A program made the position numbers and the translations under genes. 37,249 bases of DNA from CAZGSG01 sp964528095 (GTDB taxonomy: Bacteria > Bacteroidota > Bacteroidia > Chitinophagales > Chitinophagaceae), in contig CAZGSG010000017.1 of NCBI GenBank assembly GCA_964528095.1, positions 1-37,249 of the forward strand, in the 5' to 3' direction. The notes below the pieces were generated by a model. The model saw nothing but the letters and a program-made list of their open reading frames with translations. It was not told where the DNA came from and ran no database searches. Each line of letters begins with the position of its first letter. Position 1 is the first letter of the stretch. Below are positions 24,958-33,649 of this stretch, in pieces.

Positions 24958-26856
24958 ATGTGCGGAATTGCTGGTTATATCGATTTTAACAAGCGGACTG
25001 GAATGGACCTGCTCAGGGACATGACAGACGCTTTGCATCACCGTGGCCCTGACGATGCAGGTTATGAAGTGTTTGATTCCCCCACCGCTGAGATTGGATT
25101 TGGCCAGCGAAGATTGTCGATCCTTGATCTCTCTCCTCTTGGTCACCAACCTATGCCATTCGAAAACCTGGTTATTAATTTCAATGGCGAAATATATAAT
25201 TTCAAAGAAATTAAAGTTGAGCTGGAAGCTGCAGGCTATACTTTCAAATCGGGCTCAGACACCGAAGTGATCCTGAAAGGCTACCATCACTGGGGAATAG
25301 CTGTAGTCGATAAACTGATCGGCATGTTTGCCATCGCTCTTTATGATAAAGCGAAAGAAGAGGTAATACTGCTGAGGGACAGAGCTGGAGTAAAGCCTTT
25401 ATATTATTACTGGCAGAACGATCTGCTCCTGTTCAGTTCTGAATTAAAGTCATTTTCCAAACACCCTTCTTTTAAAAAAGTAATAGACAGGGACAGTCTT
25501 GCACTGTTTCTTCAGTACAGCTATATACCCGCTCCCTATTCCATATTTCATAATACAAAGAAATTATTACCGGGACATTATATAACAATTGATCTCAAAA
25601 CAAAAGAACAGCGCATCAGTAAATACTGGGATGTATTTGATCATTACAACAAACCTATCCTGAATATTTCTGATGCAGAAGCTATCGAACATACAGACCA
25701 GTTGCTGAAAAAAGCTTATGAATACCGGATGGTTGCCGATGTACCCGTTGGTATTTTTTTAAGTGGCGGATATGATAGCTCAAGTGTAGCGGCTTTATTG
25801 CAAACAGGAAGAACTGAAAAGCTGAAGACATTTACCATTGGTTTTCACGAGAGAGAATTCAATGAAGCTGATGAAGCTAAGAAGATCGCCAACTACCTGG
25901 GCACCGATCACACAGAATTGTATGTGACCGAAAAAGAAGCTGCCGGCGTACTTCCTTTATTGCCGGAGATATATGATGAGCCTTTTGCAGATAACTCAAC
26001 AGTACCTACCGTACTGGTAAGTAAACTGGCAAGAAAAACGGTGAAGGTAGCATTGAGTGCCGATGGCGGAGATGAGATCTTCGGCGGCTACAATAAGTTC
26101 AAACAGGCCGAAAAATATACTTCATACCCCCGCGTTGTTCAGTCACTACTGAGTGGGTCTATGTCATTGCTGAATCCTGATCATATTCCCTATTTTAAGG
26201 ATAAATACAATTTCTCTACCCGGTATGAAAAGATGAAACTGATCTGGAAAGAACAAAGCCCTGAAAAAGCTGTCAAATATATCAGCCAGTATATAACGGA
26301 AAAAGAAGTCAGGAGTTTTTTGGCTGCTCCTTTTAATTCGTATAAAACATTTTTTGACGATGGCAATGCGCTTGCAAAAAATGACGGTGTCGTGAACCGC
26401 TTACTGGCTGTTGATTACAAAACATTCCTGGTAGATAATAATCTTGTGAAAGTAGACAGGGCTACAATGGCTGTAGGGCTTGAAGGCAGGGAACCCATGC
26501 TGGATCAAAACATTATTGAATTTCTATCCCGGCTCCCTTCTTCCATGAAGATCCGCAATGGTGTCACCAAGTGGTTGTTGAAGGAAGTTGTACATAAGTA
26601 CATTCCAAAAGAAATGATGGACCGCCCCAAAAAACCTTTTATTGCTCCGCTGATGGTTTGGTTTAAAGAAGACCTGAAAGAGCAATTGAAGTTTTACCTG
26701 AGCAAAGAATCGCTGCAGGCTACAGGACTGTTTAACCCCGACCCCATCATCAAACTTCGTGATGCTTACCTCGAAGGTAAAAATGTGAATTATCAAAAAC
26801 TCTGGCAGATACTGGTATTTCAACTATGGTATGACCGCTGGATGAATAAGTTTTAA
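24958..26856 (+). CDS. asnB: Glutamine-hydrolysing asparagine synthetase-like amidotransferase
   Basis: The 632-residue protein starts MCGIAGY, so Cys2 is the N-terminal nucleophile of a class II glutamine amidotransferase domain (about 2-210), with HRGPDDAG and FNGEIYN motifs. The second half is the ATP-pyrophosphatase synthetase domain, with SGGYDSS (269-275) and the ADGGDEIFGGY motif. Length and motifs fit AsnB. Members in capsule and EPS clusters often amidate a sugar uronic acid or other carboxylate rather than make asparagine, and its location between two glycosyltransferase genes supports that here. It starts 29 bp after the GT2 stop and is followed 9 bp later by the GT4 gene. The gene symbol reflects the family, not a proven reaction. 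Confidence 0.9.
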   Translation: MCGIAGYIDFNKRTGMDLLRDMTDALHHRGPDDAGYEVFDSPTAEIGFGQRRLSILDLSPLGHQPMPFENLVINFNGEIYNFKEIKVELEAAGYTFKSGSDTEVILKGYHHWGIAVVDKLIGMFAIALYDKAKEEVILLRDRAGVKPLYYYWQNDLLLFSSELKSFSKHPSFKKVIDRDSLALFLQYSYIPAPYSIFHNTKKLLPGHYITIDLKTKEQRISKYWDVFDHYNKPILNISDAEAIEHTDQLLKKAYEYRMVADVPVGIFLSGGYDSSSVAALLQTGRTEKLKTFTIGFHEREFNEADEAKKIANYLGTDHTELYVTEKEAAGVLPLLPEIYDEPFADNSTVPTVLVSKLARKTVKVALSADGGDEIFGGYNKFKQAEKYTSYPRVVQSLLSGSMSLLNPDHIPYFKDKYNFSTRYEKMKLIWKEQSPEKAVKYISQYITEKEVRSFLAAPFNSYKTFFDDGNALAKNDGVVNRLLAVDYKTFLVDNNLVKVDRATMAVGLEGREPMLDQNIIEFLSRLPSSMKIRNGVTKWLLKEVVHKYIPKEMMDRPKKPFIAPLMVWFKEDLKEQLKFYLSKESLQATGLFNPDPIIKLRDAYLEGKNVNYQKLWQILVFQLWYDRWMNKF

Positions 26857-26865
26857 ACCCATCCT

Positions 26866-27996
26866 GTGGCATCATCAACACCTATACGAGTATTAGAATG
26901 TATCCGCCAGGGAAAAATCGGCGGCGGCGAATCTCATTTACTGAGCCTTGTCGAAAATATGGACAGGTCTGCTTTCGAACCCATTGTGCTTTCTTTTACA
27001 GATGGCCCCATGATCAAACGTTTAAATGATATGGGAGTTCCAACTTCCATCATTTATACCGAAAAGCCTTTTGATATCCGCAAATGGAAAAAGGTAAAAG
27101 CTTTCCTGAGCAAAGAAAATATCAGTCTTATACACGCGCATGGCACAAGAGCTAATTCAAATATTCTCTGGGCTGCAAAAAAGTTAAAGATCCCTGTTAT
27201 TTATACAATACATGGCTGGTCCTTTCATGATGATCAAAATGGCATTGTGAAAAAACTAAGGGTAATGGGTGAGAAATACCTGACCTCCAGGTCCAACCTT
27301 AATATATCCGTATCAAGCTCCAACCAGGAAACAGGAAAAAAGTATTTTAATGATTTTAAATCCGTAGTAGTAAACAATGGCATAGACCTGAAGAGGTTTA
27401 GTCCCGCCAATCAATTTACGGATATACGCAAAGAGCTGGGCATTGGTAAGGAAAAGATCCTCCTGATATTCGTAGCCCGTTTTACACACCAGAAACAACC
27501 ATTGGTGCTGATCAGCGCTTTTCTCGAAGCAGTAAAACAAAACCCTGACCTGCACTTACTGATGGTTGGTGACGGAGAACAAAAGGAAGAAGCACTTGAA
27601 CTGGTGAAAAAATCCGGCCAGGGTGAGCATATCTGCTTTTCTCCTTCAAGACAGGATGTGCCGGACCTGCTTGCAGGAAGTGATATTTTTGTGCTTCCGT
27701 CCTTATGGGAAGGTTTGCCGATCGCTTTACTGGAAGCCATGTCGATGGGCAAAACCATCATTGCCAGTAAGGCAGATGGCACAAGGGAGATCATGATACA
27801 TAAAAAAAATGGATACCTTATTGATATTGAAGGGCTTCAGAAGAACCTGGTGGCAGCCATCCTGGATCTGAGCAAGGATAAGATTTTGAGAGAAAAGATG
27901 CAATTAAACGCCATAGAAACCGTTAAAGAAAAGTTTAATGCGGTAACCATGACCCGCCAGATAGAAGACCTGTACAGGCAGGTATTAGCAAACTAA
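26866..27996 (+). CDS. Glycosyltransferase family 4
   Basis: The start is GTG at 26866, as there is no ATG before the conserved RVLECIRQGKIGGGESHL opening; this loop-rich GGGE segment binds the donor phosphate in GT4 enzymes. The 376-residue protein has the two-Rossmann GT-B layout: HAHGTRAN in the N-domain, VNNGIDLKRFSP at the hinge, LIFVARFTHQKQP at the start of the C-domain, and FVLPSLWEGLPIALLEAMSMGK, the retaining E-x7-E donor site. Family members add a sugar to the lipid-linked EPS repeat unit on the cytoplasmic face. It is 9 bp after the AsnB-like gene. Confidence 0.88.
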   Translation: MASSTPIRVLECIRQGKIGGGESHLLSLVENMDRSAFEPIVLSFTDGPMIKRLNDMGVPTSIIYTEKPFDIRKWKKVKAFLSKENISLIHAHGTRANSNILWAAKKLKIPVIYTIHGWSFHDDQNGIVKKLRVMGEKYLTSRSNLNISVSSSNQETGKKYFNDFKSVVVNNGIDLKRFSPANQFTDIRKELGIGKEKILLIFVARFTHQKQPLVLISAFLEAVKQNPDLHLLMVGDGEQKEEALELVKKSGQGEHICFSPSRQDVPDLLAGSDIFVLPSLWEGLPIALLEAMSMGKTIIASKADGTREIMIHKKNGYLIDIEGLQKNLVAAILDLSKDKILREKMQLNAIETVKEKFNAVTMTRQIEDLYRQVLAN

Positions 27997-28010
27997 AACC
28001 AAAACATGCA

Positions 28011-28769
28011 ATGATCCAGGAATTTGAAAGAATCGCTGATATAAAAAGACTTGACTTCATCATTGATGTGCTCAACCGTAATCTGCCCAAAAACGCCACG
28101 GTGCTTGATGTGGGTTGCGGCAATGGAATTATTTCCCGTGGTCTCGGCAGGAAAGGATTCAATGTACTGGGTATTGATATAAGCGACAAGACCATAGCCA
28201 ATGCAAGGGCATTGAATGATCTGCCCAACGTATCATTTGAAGTAATGAGCGCCGAACAATTGGCTATCAGTGAAACAAAATACCATGCAGTGATCTGCAG
28301 CGAGGTGCTGGAACATTTGCATCAGCCGGAAGGATTATTGAAAGTATTGCATCAATCCACAAAAGATGAAGGCATACTGATCGTAACAGTGCCAAACGGA
28401 AAAGGCCCACGTGAATTATTTGTTACCAAGCCAACCCAGGCCCTGCAAAGAAAAAATAACGGCGTGTGGAAATTTCTGAAAAAAGTAAAGGGCACATTAG
28501 GCTACCAGGGCACAACGGTGCAGTCATCTGCCGATGACCTTACGCATATTCAGTTCTTTACAAAAAAATCGCTGGAAAAACTGGCTGCAGACAACTCGTT
28601 TAAGATTGTCCGGTTTGGCAAGACGAATTTTGTAGAAGACGTTTTCCCCTTTTCAATTCTGACAAAGCGAATAAAATTTCTTCAGAAACTGGATTGTAAG
28701 ATTGCGGAGATATTACCTTATAGCGTTAATGGAGGATTTGTTACCGTATGGAAAAAGTCTACACAGTAA
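28011..28769 (+). CDS. SAM-dependent methyltransferase (class I)
   Basis: The 252-residue protein carries SAM motif I VLDVGCGNG at residues 31-39, motif II VLGIDIS with the ribose-binding Asp, and the post-II region VICSEVLEHLHQPEG of the UbiE/Methyltransf_11 type. A Lys-rich insertion (about 140-165) separates the core from a C-terminal part. Such enzymes in EPS operons commonly O-methylate a sugar or cap the chain end, but the substrate cannot be read from sequence. It begins 14 bp after the GT4 stop and is 27 bp before the next GT2 gene. Confidence 0.85.
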   Translation: MIQEFERIADIKRLDFIIDVLNRNLPKNATVLDVGCGNGIISRGLGRKGFNVLGIDISDKTIANARALNDLPNVSFEVMSAEQLAISETKYHAVICSEVLEHLHQPEGLLKVLHQSTKDEGILIVTVPNGKGPRELFVTKPTQALQRKNNGVWKFLKKVKGTLGYQGTTVQSSADDLTHIQFFTKKSLEKLAADNSFKIVRFGKTNFVEDVFPFSILTKRIKFLQKLDCKIAEILPYSVNGGFVTVWKKSTQ

Positions 28770-28796
28770 CCTTTATCCCGTTAACGAAAATTTGAA

Positions 28797-30053
28797 ATGT
28801 CTACCTCCATCGAATATATTCTGAAAATAGTCTGTTATATACCACAGGTGATAATAGCATTATACCTGCTTATTCCTACTATCCTGCTCATACTGTATTT
28901 TATTAAGAAAATACTGGGATTGAAAAGCAGGGCTGAAAGAGCAAAGGAAATCCCCGGCAAACAGATCAATTTTGCTGTGGTTATCACGGCACACGAAGAC
29001 ACCCGTTTTATCAACCCGATCATCGATTCGTTGCTGAAACAACGGTACCCCAATTATATCGTATACGTAGTGGCAGATGGTTGTGATGTGTCCCAACTGA
29101 AGTATTCGGATGAAAAAATAGTGATTCTTCGTCCCGAGATAAATCTCAACTCAAAGGTCAAATCGATCCACCATGCAATAGAATCATTCAGGAAAGAACA
29201 CGAAGCGCTCGTTATTTTTGATGTTGACAACCTGGTGCATCCCGATTTCCTGCTGGTAATGAACCGCTATTTTAGTAAAGGATTCAGGGCAGTACAGGCT
29301 GATTTCAGAGCAAAAAATCTCAATACGGAATTTGCGCGGATGGATGCCATAGGCGATCTCTATAACTTTTTTACAGACAGGGAAGCAAGATCTGAACTGG
29401 GGCTTTCGTCCGCTATCTGGGGATCCGGCATCTGTATCGATACGGAGATATATAAAAATGTTACCTATAAAGATAACCTGGGCGGCTTCGACAAAAAATT
29501 ACAGCTTGACATCATAAAAGAAGCTGGCTTTATCGCATTTGCCAAAGAGGCGATATTATATGATGAAAAGATCGCTTCAGGCGTAGCATTAGAGAAACAA
29601 CGAACCAGGTGGATCAGTTCGCAATTCAAATATTTCAGCCAGGGCTGGAACCTGTTGGTAAAAAGTATTTTCAGGTTTCGTATTGACCACTCCTTTTTTG
29701 CGTTTACAGCCATAAGGCCTCCATTGGTGATCACCCTCGCCTTTGCCCTTATCTTTTCAGTGATTTATTTATTGCTGGGCCAGTATATTGCTTCTATTAT
29801 CTGGATCGGGTTGATCGTACAATATGTTCTTGCATTCATGCTGATCGTTGCTATCCGTTCTTCTTTTAACTGGAAAATACTAAGTACGCTTGTATACCTT
29901 CCTTTCTTTGTAGCAAGACAGTTTCTTGCTCTTTTACAAATAGGCAAAGCGAAGAAGTCGTTTATGAAAACAGAAAACACACAGGTACTTTATATTGACG
30001 AGATACTAAAAGACAAGTCGATCAATAAACGTACCCGCACGGAAGTGATATAA
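28797..30053 (+). CDS. Processive-type membrane glycosyltransferase family 2
   Basis: The 418-residue protein has an N-terminal helix (about 12-37), a GT-A domain and three or four C-terminal helices. Motifs are AVVITAHEDT at the start of the fold, VVADGCD (first Asp), IFDVDN (DxD), and QRTRW, which fits QxxRW, in the finger-helix position before the last helices. This is the plan of BcsA/NdvB/HAS-type enzymes that elongate and may translocate a glycan. It closes the plus-strand EPS operon, 27 bp after the methyltransferase. A stem-loop overlaps its stop codon. It could act in the same pathway as the GT2 at 20625-21797, although the two proteins differ in the finger motif. Confidence 0.87.
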   Translation: MSTSIEYILKIVCYIPQVIIALYLLIPTILLILYFIKKILGLKSRAERAKEIPGKQINFAVVITAHEDTRFINPIIDSLLKQRYPNYIVYVVADGCDVSQLKYSDEKIVILRPEINLNSKVKSIHHAIESFRKEHEALVIFDVDNLVHPDFLLVMNRYFSKGFRAVQADFRAKNLNTEFARMDAIGDLYNFFTDREARSELGLSSAIWGSGICIDTEIYKNVTYKDNLGGFDKKLQLDIIKEAGFIAFAKEAILYDEKIASGVALEKQRTRWISSQFKYFSQGWNLLVKSIFRFRIDHSFFAFTAIRPPLVITLAFALIFSVIYLLLGQYIASIIWIGLIVQYVLAFMLIVAIRSSFNWKILSTLVYLPFFVARQFLALLQIGKAKKSFMKTENTQVLYIDEILKDKSINKRTRTEVI

Positions 30054-30068
30054 GCCGGAGAAGCTTAT
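30050..30068. terminator. Convergent-gene terminator hairpin
   Basis: ATAAGC (30050-30055) pairs with GCTTAT (30063-30068) around a 7-base loop, followed by a T-rich run on the plus strand. The stem includes the stop codons of both converging genes. It likely ends transcription from both sides. Confidence 0.55.
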
Positions 30069-31255
30069 TTCCCTTTTTCCAGCTCTTCAATAATCGATGA
30101 GATCTCGTCTACCCGCGCCTCCCAGGAGTTACGGGAAGCAAATTCCTGTCTTTCTGTTTTTAATTTCATCGAATCACGATTCAGTTCATCCAATACCATC
30201 TGTTTAAACGCATATTTATCTTCTGCAATAGAAGCGATATGTATAAAATCATCCAGTATTGAAAAATGGGTCATTACCACTGGCAAACCGGCCGCCAGGT
30301 ATTCATTGATCTTTAAAGGATAGATCCCTTTAGTAAATTCATTTTTTACAAAAGGGATTAACCCAAGTGAAAAAGTTTTTAGCACTCCTGGCAATTCGGA
30401 TACAGGTTTTGCACCTGAGAATTTGACATTGCTATACTTACTTAGCCTGTTCTTCCCTTCTTCATAATTGACTCTTCCCACAAAATCAAATGACTGGTCC
30501 TTCAATTCGCTGACCAGGAACTCAAGCAATTCATAATCCACCCGGTCATCGATACTACCGATATAACCAATACTCTTTTTTATTGTTGAATCTGCAGGGG
30601 TAATCCCCTCTTTGAAAAGATCATAATTGACCGCGTTCTTTACCAGGAAACACTTCCTGGCAAATTCCTTTTTTTTCCTGTACAGTCCTTCAGAAGTGGT
30701 GAGCACAGCATCCGCCATTTGCATGAATTCTTTCTCATGCCGCCCGCCATGTTTTTTTAACCAGGCTGCGGCTTCAATTTCATCGTAGCAATGGTATAAG
30801 ATTGTTTTTTCCTGAAATTTCCCTGCCGTCACCACACCCAATGCAGGAATAAAAGCAGTAATGTTTACAAGGTCTTTTTCAAGTCCATATTTTTTTAGCG
30901 CCTTTTTTGCAGATCGCGTGACCTGCCAACCATTGAATTTTAATAATGTCCTGTATAAAAATCCATCACCCAGAAAATTAATGGGAAGGATGGGCGGGGG
31001 TGTCAGCAGATATACAAAACCATTGCCTTCAACCTGCATTTTTCTTACCCGTTTTTTCAGCCCGAGCATCCGCGCTACAGGCGCCTCGCTTTTACCGAGC
31101 AGGGAAAAAATCATATCCTTAACAGTAAACTGGTAGTCGACATATAATACATTGTTCTCCCTGGCAAACACGGACATCAATTCTACGATTGTCTTGGCAT
31201 AATCGCCTTCCCATTGCGATGTAGAGATACAAATGAAGTTGCGGCCCTTGATCAT
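30065..31255 (-). CDS. Glycosyltransferase, GT4/GT1-like (TuaH-type)
   Basis: The 396-residue protein has GT-B features: FICISTSQWEGDYAKTI at the N-terminus, the CYDEIEAAAW and VLTTSEGLYRKK region in the middle, VKNAVNYDLFKEG at the hinge, then IGYIGSIDDRVDYELL and YPLKINEYLAAGLPVV (donor-site loop with Glu). The IGYIGSIDDRVD block is typical of the teichuronic-acid TuaH-like group. It probably adds a sugar to the same EPS. It is encoded on the minus strand, convergent with the plus operon, with an 83-bp upstream gap that holds no clear promoter, so it may be read from the gene at 31339-32451 or have its own weak start. Confidence 0.83.
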   Translation of the reverse strand: MIKGRNFICISTSQWEGDYAKTIVELMSVFARENNVLYVDYQFTVKDMIFSLLGKSEAPVARMLGLKKRVRKMQVEGNGFVYLLTPPPILPINFLGDGFLYRTLLKFNGWQVTRSAKKALKKYGLEKDLVNITAFIPALGVVTAGKFQEKTILYHCYDEIEAAAWLKKHGGRHEKEFMQMADAVLTTSEGLYRKKKEFARKCFLVKNAVNYDLFKEGITPADSTIKKSIGYIGSIDDRVDYELLEFLVSELKDQSFDFVGRVNYEEGKNRLSKYSNVKFSGAKPVSELPGVLKTFSLGLIPFVKNEFTKGIYPLKINEYLAAGLPVVMTHFSILDDFIHIASIAEDKYAFKQMVLDELNRDSMKLKTERQEFASRNSWEARVDEISSIIEELEKGK

Positions 31256-31338
31256 GAAGTGATTTTAATATTTAGTATAGTTCTTTTAATAATTAATTCC
31301 TCTTATTGGCCTTGCATACCAGATGGCGCTTAAATGGC

Positions 31339-32451
31339 TCAAAGTATGAGGTCAACTATGATTGGGTAATGATCAGAGTATGTCAGTTCAGGACGATAAT
31401 ATTGCTCGACTTTTAGTTTCTTATCAACAAGCACATAGTCCAATCGTAATGTAGGAGCAATGAACCGAAATGTTCTGCCCAGGCCAGTTCCTTTTTCAAG
31501 AAAAGCATCCTGTAGTTTCCCCTTCACTGTAAAATAGGCGGATGAATTCGGCACATCCCCCAGGTTGCCGCAAAGGATCACCGGGTAAGGACTTGCCGCT
31601 ATTGTGGTCTTCACAAGTTCAGCCTGGCCTTCGCGGTAGTTATAGGCATACTTAATATTACGAACAAAATTAGTGAGCTTGGTAAAAGCGCCACTCTGGT
31701 TTTTTTCCTCTCCAAAATAATTCTTACTGCTGGCCCTCGATGATTCCATATGCGTTGAAAACACCCGTACCACCTGTTGCCCTACCTTAACATCGGCATA
31801 CATTAATCCCTCGGAATGCGGTGTTTTTCCAAAACTTATTTTACCGCTATCGATGATCGGAAATTTTGAAAGGATGATCATCCCGAACTGGTAGGCTCCG
31901 TTTACAATAATAGAACTGGGAAAAAAATAATGATAGCCATACCCGAGTGTCGTAAATGTGTCAATATTATTTTCAAAATCTGTTGTATTCCTGGGTTCAA
32001 AAAATTCCTGGAAACAGAGAATATCCGCATTCTGCTTGTTGACAGCATCGATCATCAGCTTACGATTGCTTACCCCGCCCTTCGCTTTTTTATTCTGCTC
32101 GTCCCAGCGAAAAACATTCCATGTCATCACCCTTACAGCAATCTCACTTTTCAGGCCGGCTTTTTCCCTTGAGGAAAAACTCAGGCCTATCATCACAGAA
32201 ATCTGCTGAAAGCCCAATAAAAGGGTAATAAGCACAGCAAAAAACCATTTGGACCTTTTTACTGCCCAATAACACAAAAAAAATAACAGGCAGATAAGCA
32301 AATAAGGAAAACCCAGTCCAAGAAATGAAATATACCAAAACCGGCCTCCATTCAGAAAAGGAACCAGGCAAACAAGCAGGTACAATAAAATAATCGCTAT
32401 ATTAACTGCCCTAAATAATATCCTTATCCATTTTTTTACGCTTTCTCCCAT
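31339..32451 (-). CDS. Membrane endonuclease/exonuclease/phosphatase-fold protein with altered catalytic motif
   Basis: The ATG at 32451 is preferred to the TTG at 32475, because the latter lies inside a good promoter box. The 370-residue protein has three membrane helices (about 7-90) followed by an EEP domain. Landmarks are VMTWNVF, ILCFQEFFEP (metal Glu), FSTHMES, LDYVLV and YSDHYPI (catalytic His). The usual GDFNDxP loop reads GNLGDVP, so the expected Asp and Asn are Asn296 and Gly298. Family members cut nucleic acids or phosphoesters such as phospholipids; this one may be inactive or altered. It lies upstream of the minus-strand glycosyltransferase and is divergent from the lipoprotein gene at 32619. 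Confidence 0.8.
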   Translation of the reverse strand: MGESVKKWIRILFRAVNIAIILLYLLVCLVPFLNGGRFWYISFLGLGFPYLLICLLFFLCYWAVKRSKWFFAVLITLLLGFQQISVMIGLSFSSREKAGLKSEIAVRVMTWNVFRWDEQNKKAKGGVSNRKLMIDAVNKQNADILCFQEFFEPRNTTDFENNIDTFTTLGYGYHYFFPSSIIVNGAYQFGMIILSKFPIIDSGKISFGKTPHSEGLMYADVKVGQQVVRVFSTHMESSRASSKNYFGEEKNQSGAFTKLTNFVRNIKYAYNYREGQAELVKTTIAASPYPVILCGNLGDVPNSSAYFTVKGKLQDAFLEKGTGLGRTFRFIAPTLRLDYVLVDKKLKVEQYYRPELTYSDHYPIIVDLIL

Positions 32452-32472
32452 TCTTTTATCAGGTCTTTCGCA

Positions 32473-32503
32473 CAAACATAATAATTTTGAATTCCTTATG
32501 CAA
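32473..32503 (-). promoter_or_regulatory. Bacteroidota-type promoter (ATTG-N20-TATGTTTG)
   Basis: On the minus strand TATGTTTG (32473-32480) matches TAnnTTTG exactly, and TTG (32501-32503) sits 20 bases upstream, the usual -33/-7 spacing. The start would be about 15 bp before the ATG at 32451 and is the main reason to reject the earlier TTG start. Confidence 0.65.
32482..32489 (+). promoter_or_regulatory. Plus-strand -7 box (TAATTTTG)
   Basis: An exact TAnnTTTG match on the plus strand, back to back with the minus-strand promoter. No TTG at -33 is seen. It could drive the gene at 32619, about 130 bp downstream. Confidence 0.35.
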
Positions 32504-32618
32504 TGATAAAAGCAGTTTTGTGAGCATATTTAGCGGATCAGGGTAATAAGTGAATACCGGACCGCTTAAACAGATCATTTATCTTTTAAACCAAGATTTT
32601 ACCCCGGCATTCCGACCA

Positions 32619-33437
32619 ATGTATCCTGCTCTGTTATCCATATTATTTCTTCTTGGCTCCTGTCTTTGTAAAGGACAGGACACGAATACCGTTAAAAACT
32701 GGCAACAACCCCTTTCTCATACCATCTTTCTTAAAATAGGCGACCGCGCAATTCCTTTTACACTCGCCGTTTATGGCAATCTGAAAGACCTTGTATTTAT
32801 CAACCTGCACGATGACGAACAAACCTCTGTAATTGCTACTAAAAGACTTTTGCAGCAACAGGGCGGATTATTGATCCGTCTTGACAACAGAGGTGATCGT
32901 ATCATCAGATTCAACCTGAATGGCAAACGCTATGGTTTTGATCCAAACAGAATATTTTCAAGAGAAGGTATCAATAAAACGCTCACCGAACAGGGAAGAT
33001 TCAGCAAAAAAGCAGCAGACGAAGTAGATAAGTTCGCAAAACGTATCCTTCAGCTTATACCTAAAAACTTATCCTGGCTGATCGCGTTACATAATAATAA
33101 AGACGAAGGATATTCCATCAATGATTACCTGCCAGGCAATGAAAAGGAAAAAGATGCAAAAGACCTGCATATAAATCCGGATAAAGATGCAGATGACCTG
33201 TTCCTTACCACTGATAGCAATTTATTTGACAGCCTGGCAGCAGAAAATTACAATATCCTATTACAGGATAATATTAACGCGGAAAAAGATGGTTCACTGA
33301 GTATTTATTGCGGAGAGAAAAATATCAGGTACCTCAATTGCGAGACCGAACATGATAAGATCGCCGAGTATGAAAAAATGATCACAATAGCTGAAAGCTA
33401 TATGCGAAAAAAACAGTCCGCTACAACGACAAACTAA
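32619..33437 (+). CDS. Putative lipoprotein with cryptic M14-like metallopeptidase motifs
   Basis: The ATG at 32619 gives a signal peptide (MYPALLSILFLLGSC) with a possible lipobox LGSC; an upstream GTG at 32550 would put 23 residues before it. The 272-residue protein matches no family I can name at first sight. Inside it are FINLHDDE (His64, Glu67, HxxE), FDPNRIF (108-114, with Arg111), IALHNN (His158) and NCETEH (Glu242/244). The order HxxE, DPNR, H, E is that of M14 carboxypeptidases and AstE/ASPA-type enzymes, and the clear M14-like protein at 34985-36148 has the same DPNR word. A periplasmic zinc hydrolase, perhaps acting on peptidoglycan or a peptide, is possible; inferred from motifs only. 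The 212-bp gap after it shows no gene. Confidence 0.6.
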   Translation: MYPALLSILFLLGSCLCKGQDTNTVKNWQQPLSHTIFLKIGDRAIPFTLAVYGNLKDLVFINLHDDEQTSVIATKRLLQQQGGLLIRLDNRGDRIIRFNLNGKRYGFDPNRIFSREGINKTLTEQGRFSKKAADEVDKFAKRILQLIPKNLSWLIALHNNKDEGYSINDYLPGNEKEKDAKDLHINPDKDADDLFLTTDSNLFDSLAAENYNILLQDNINAEKDGSLSIYCGEKNIRYLNCETEHDKIAEYEKMITIAESYMRKKQSATTTN

Positions 33438-33649
33438 CGTTGATCTTTATTAGCCTATCAAAGCGTTCGTTTAATTAAAAGTAAATCCATCGGGCCCAAT
33501 AAACCTGCTAAGTAAACGCCCCTACGGCTTCCCTGCTGATTTCCCGGTACGCTAAAACAGCAGTTCATCCCTTCCTACTTTCATTTCATTCAAACCTGTG
33601 TTTCTGTACGGGTACCGCGTATTAACTTGTCTTCAAATACATACATACA

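Noticed and set aside
32452..32475. TTG start for the EEP-fold protein
   Set aside because: The TTG is part of a full TAnnTTTG promoter box with a TTG 20 bases upstream, so translation must begin downstream, at 32451.
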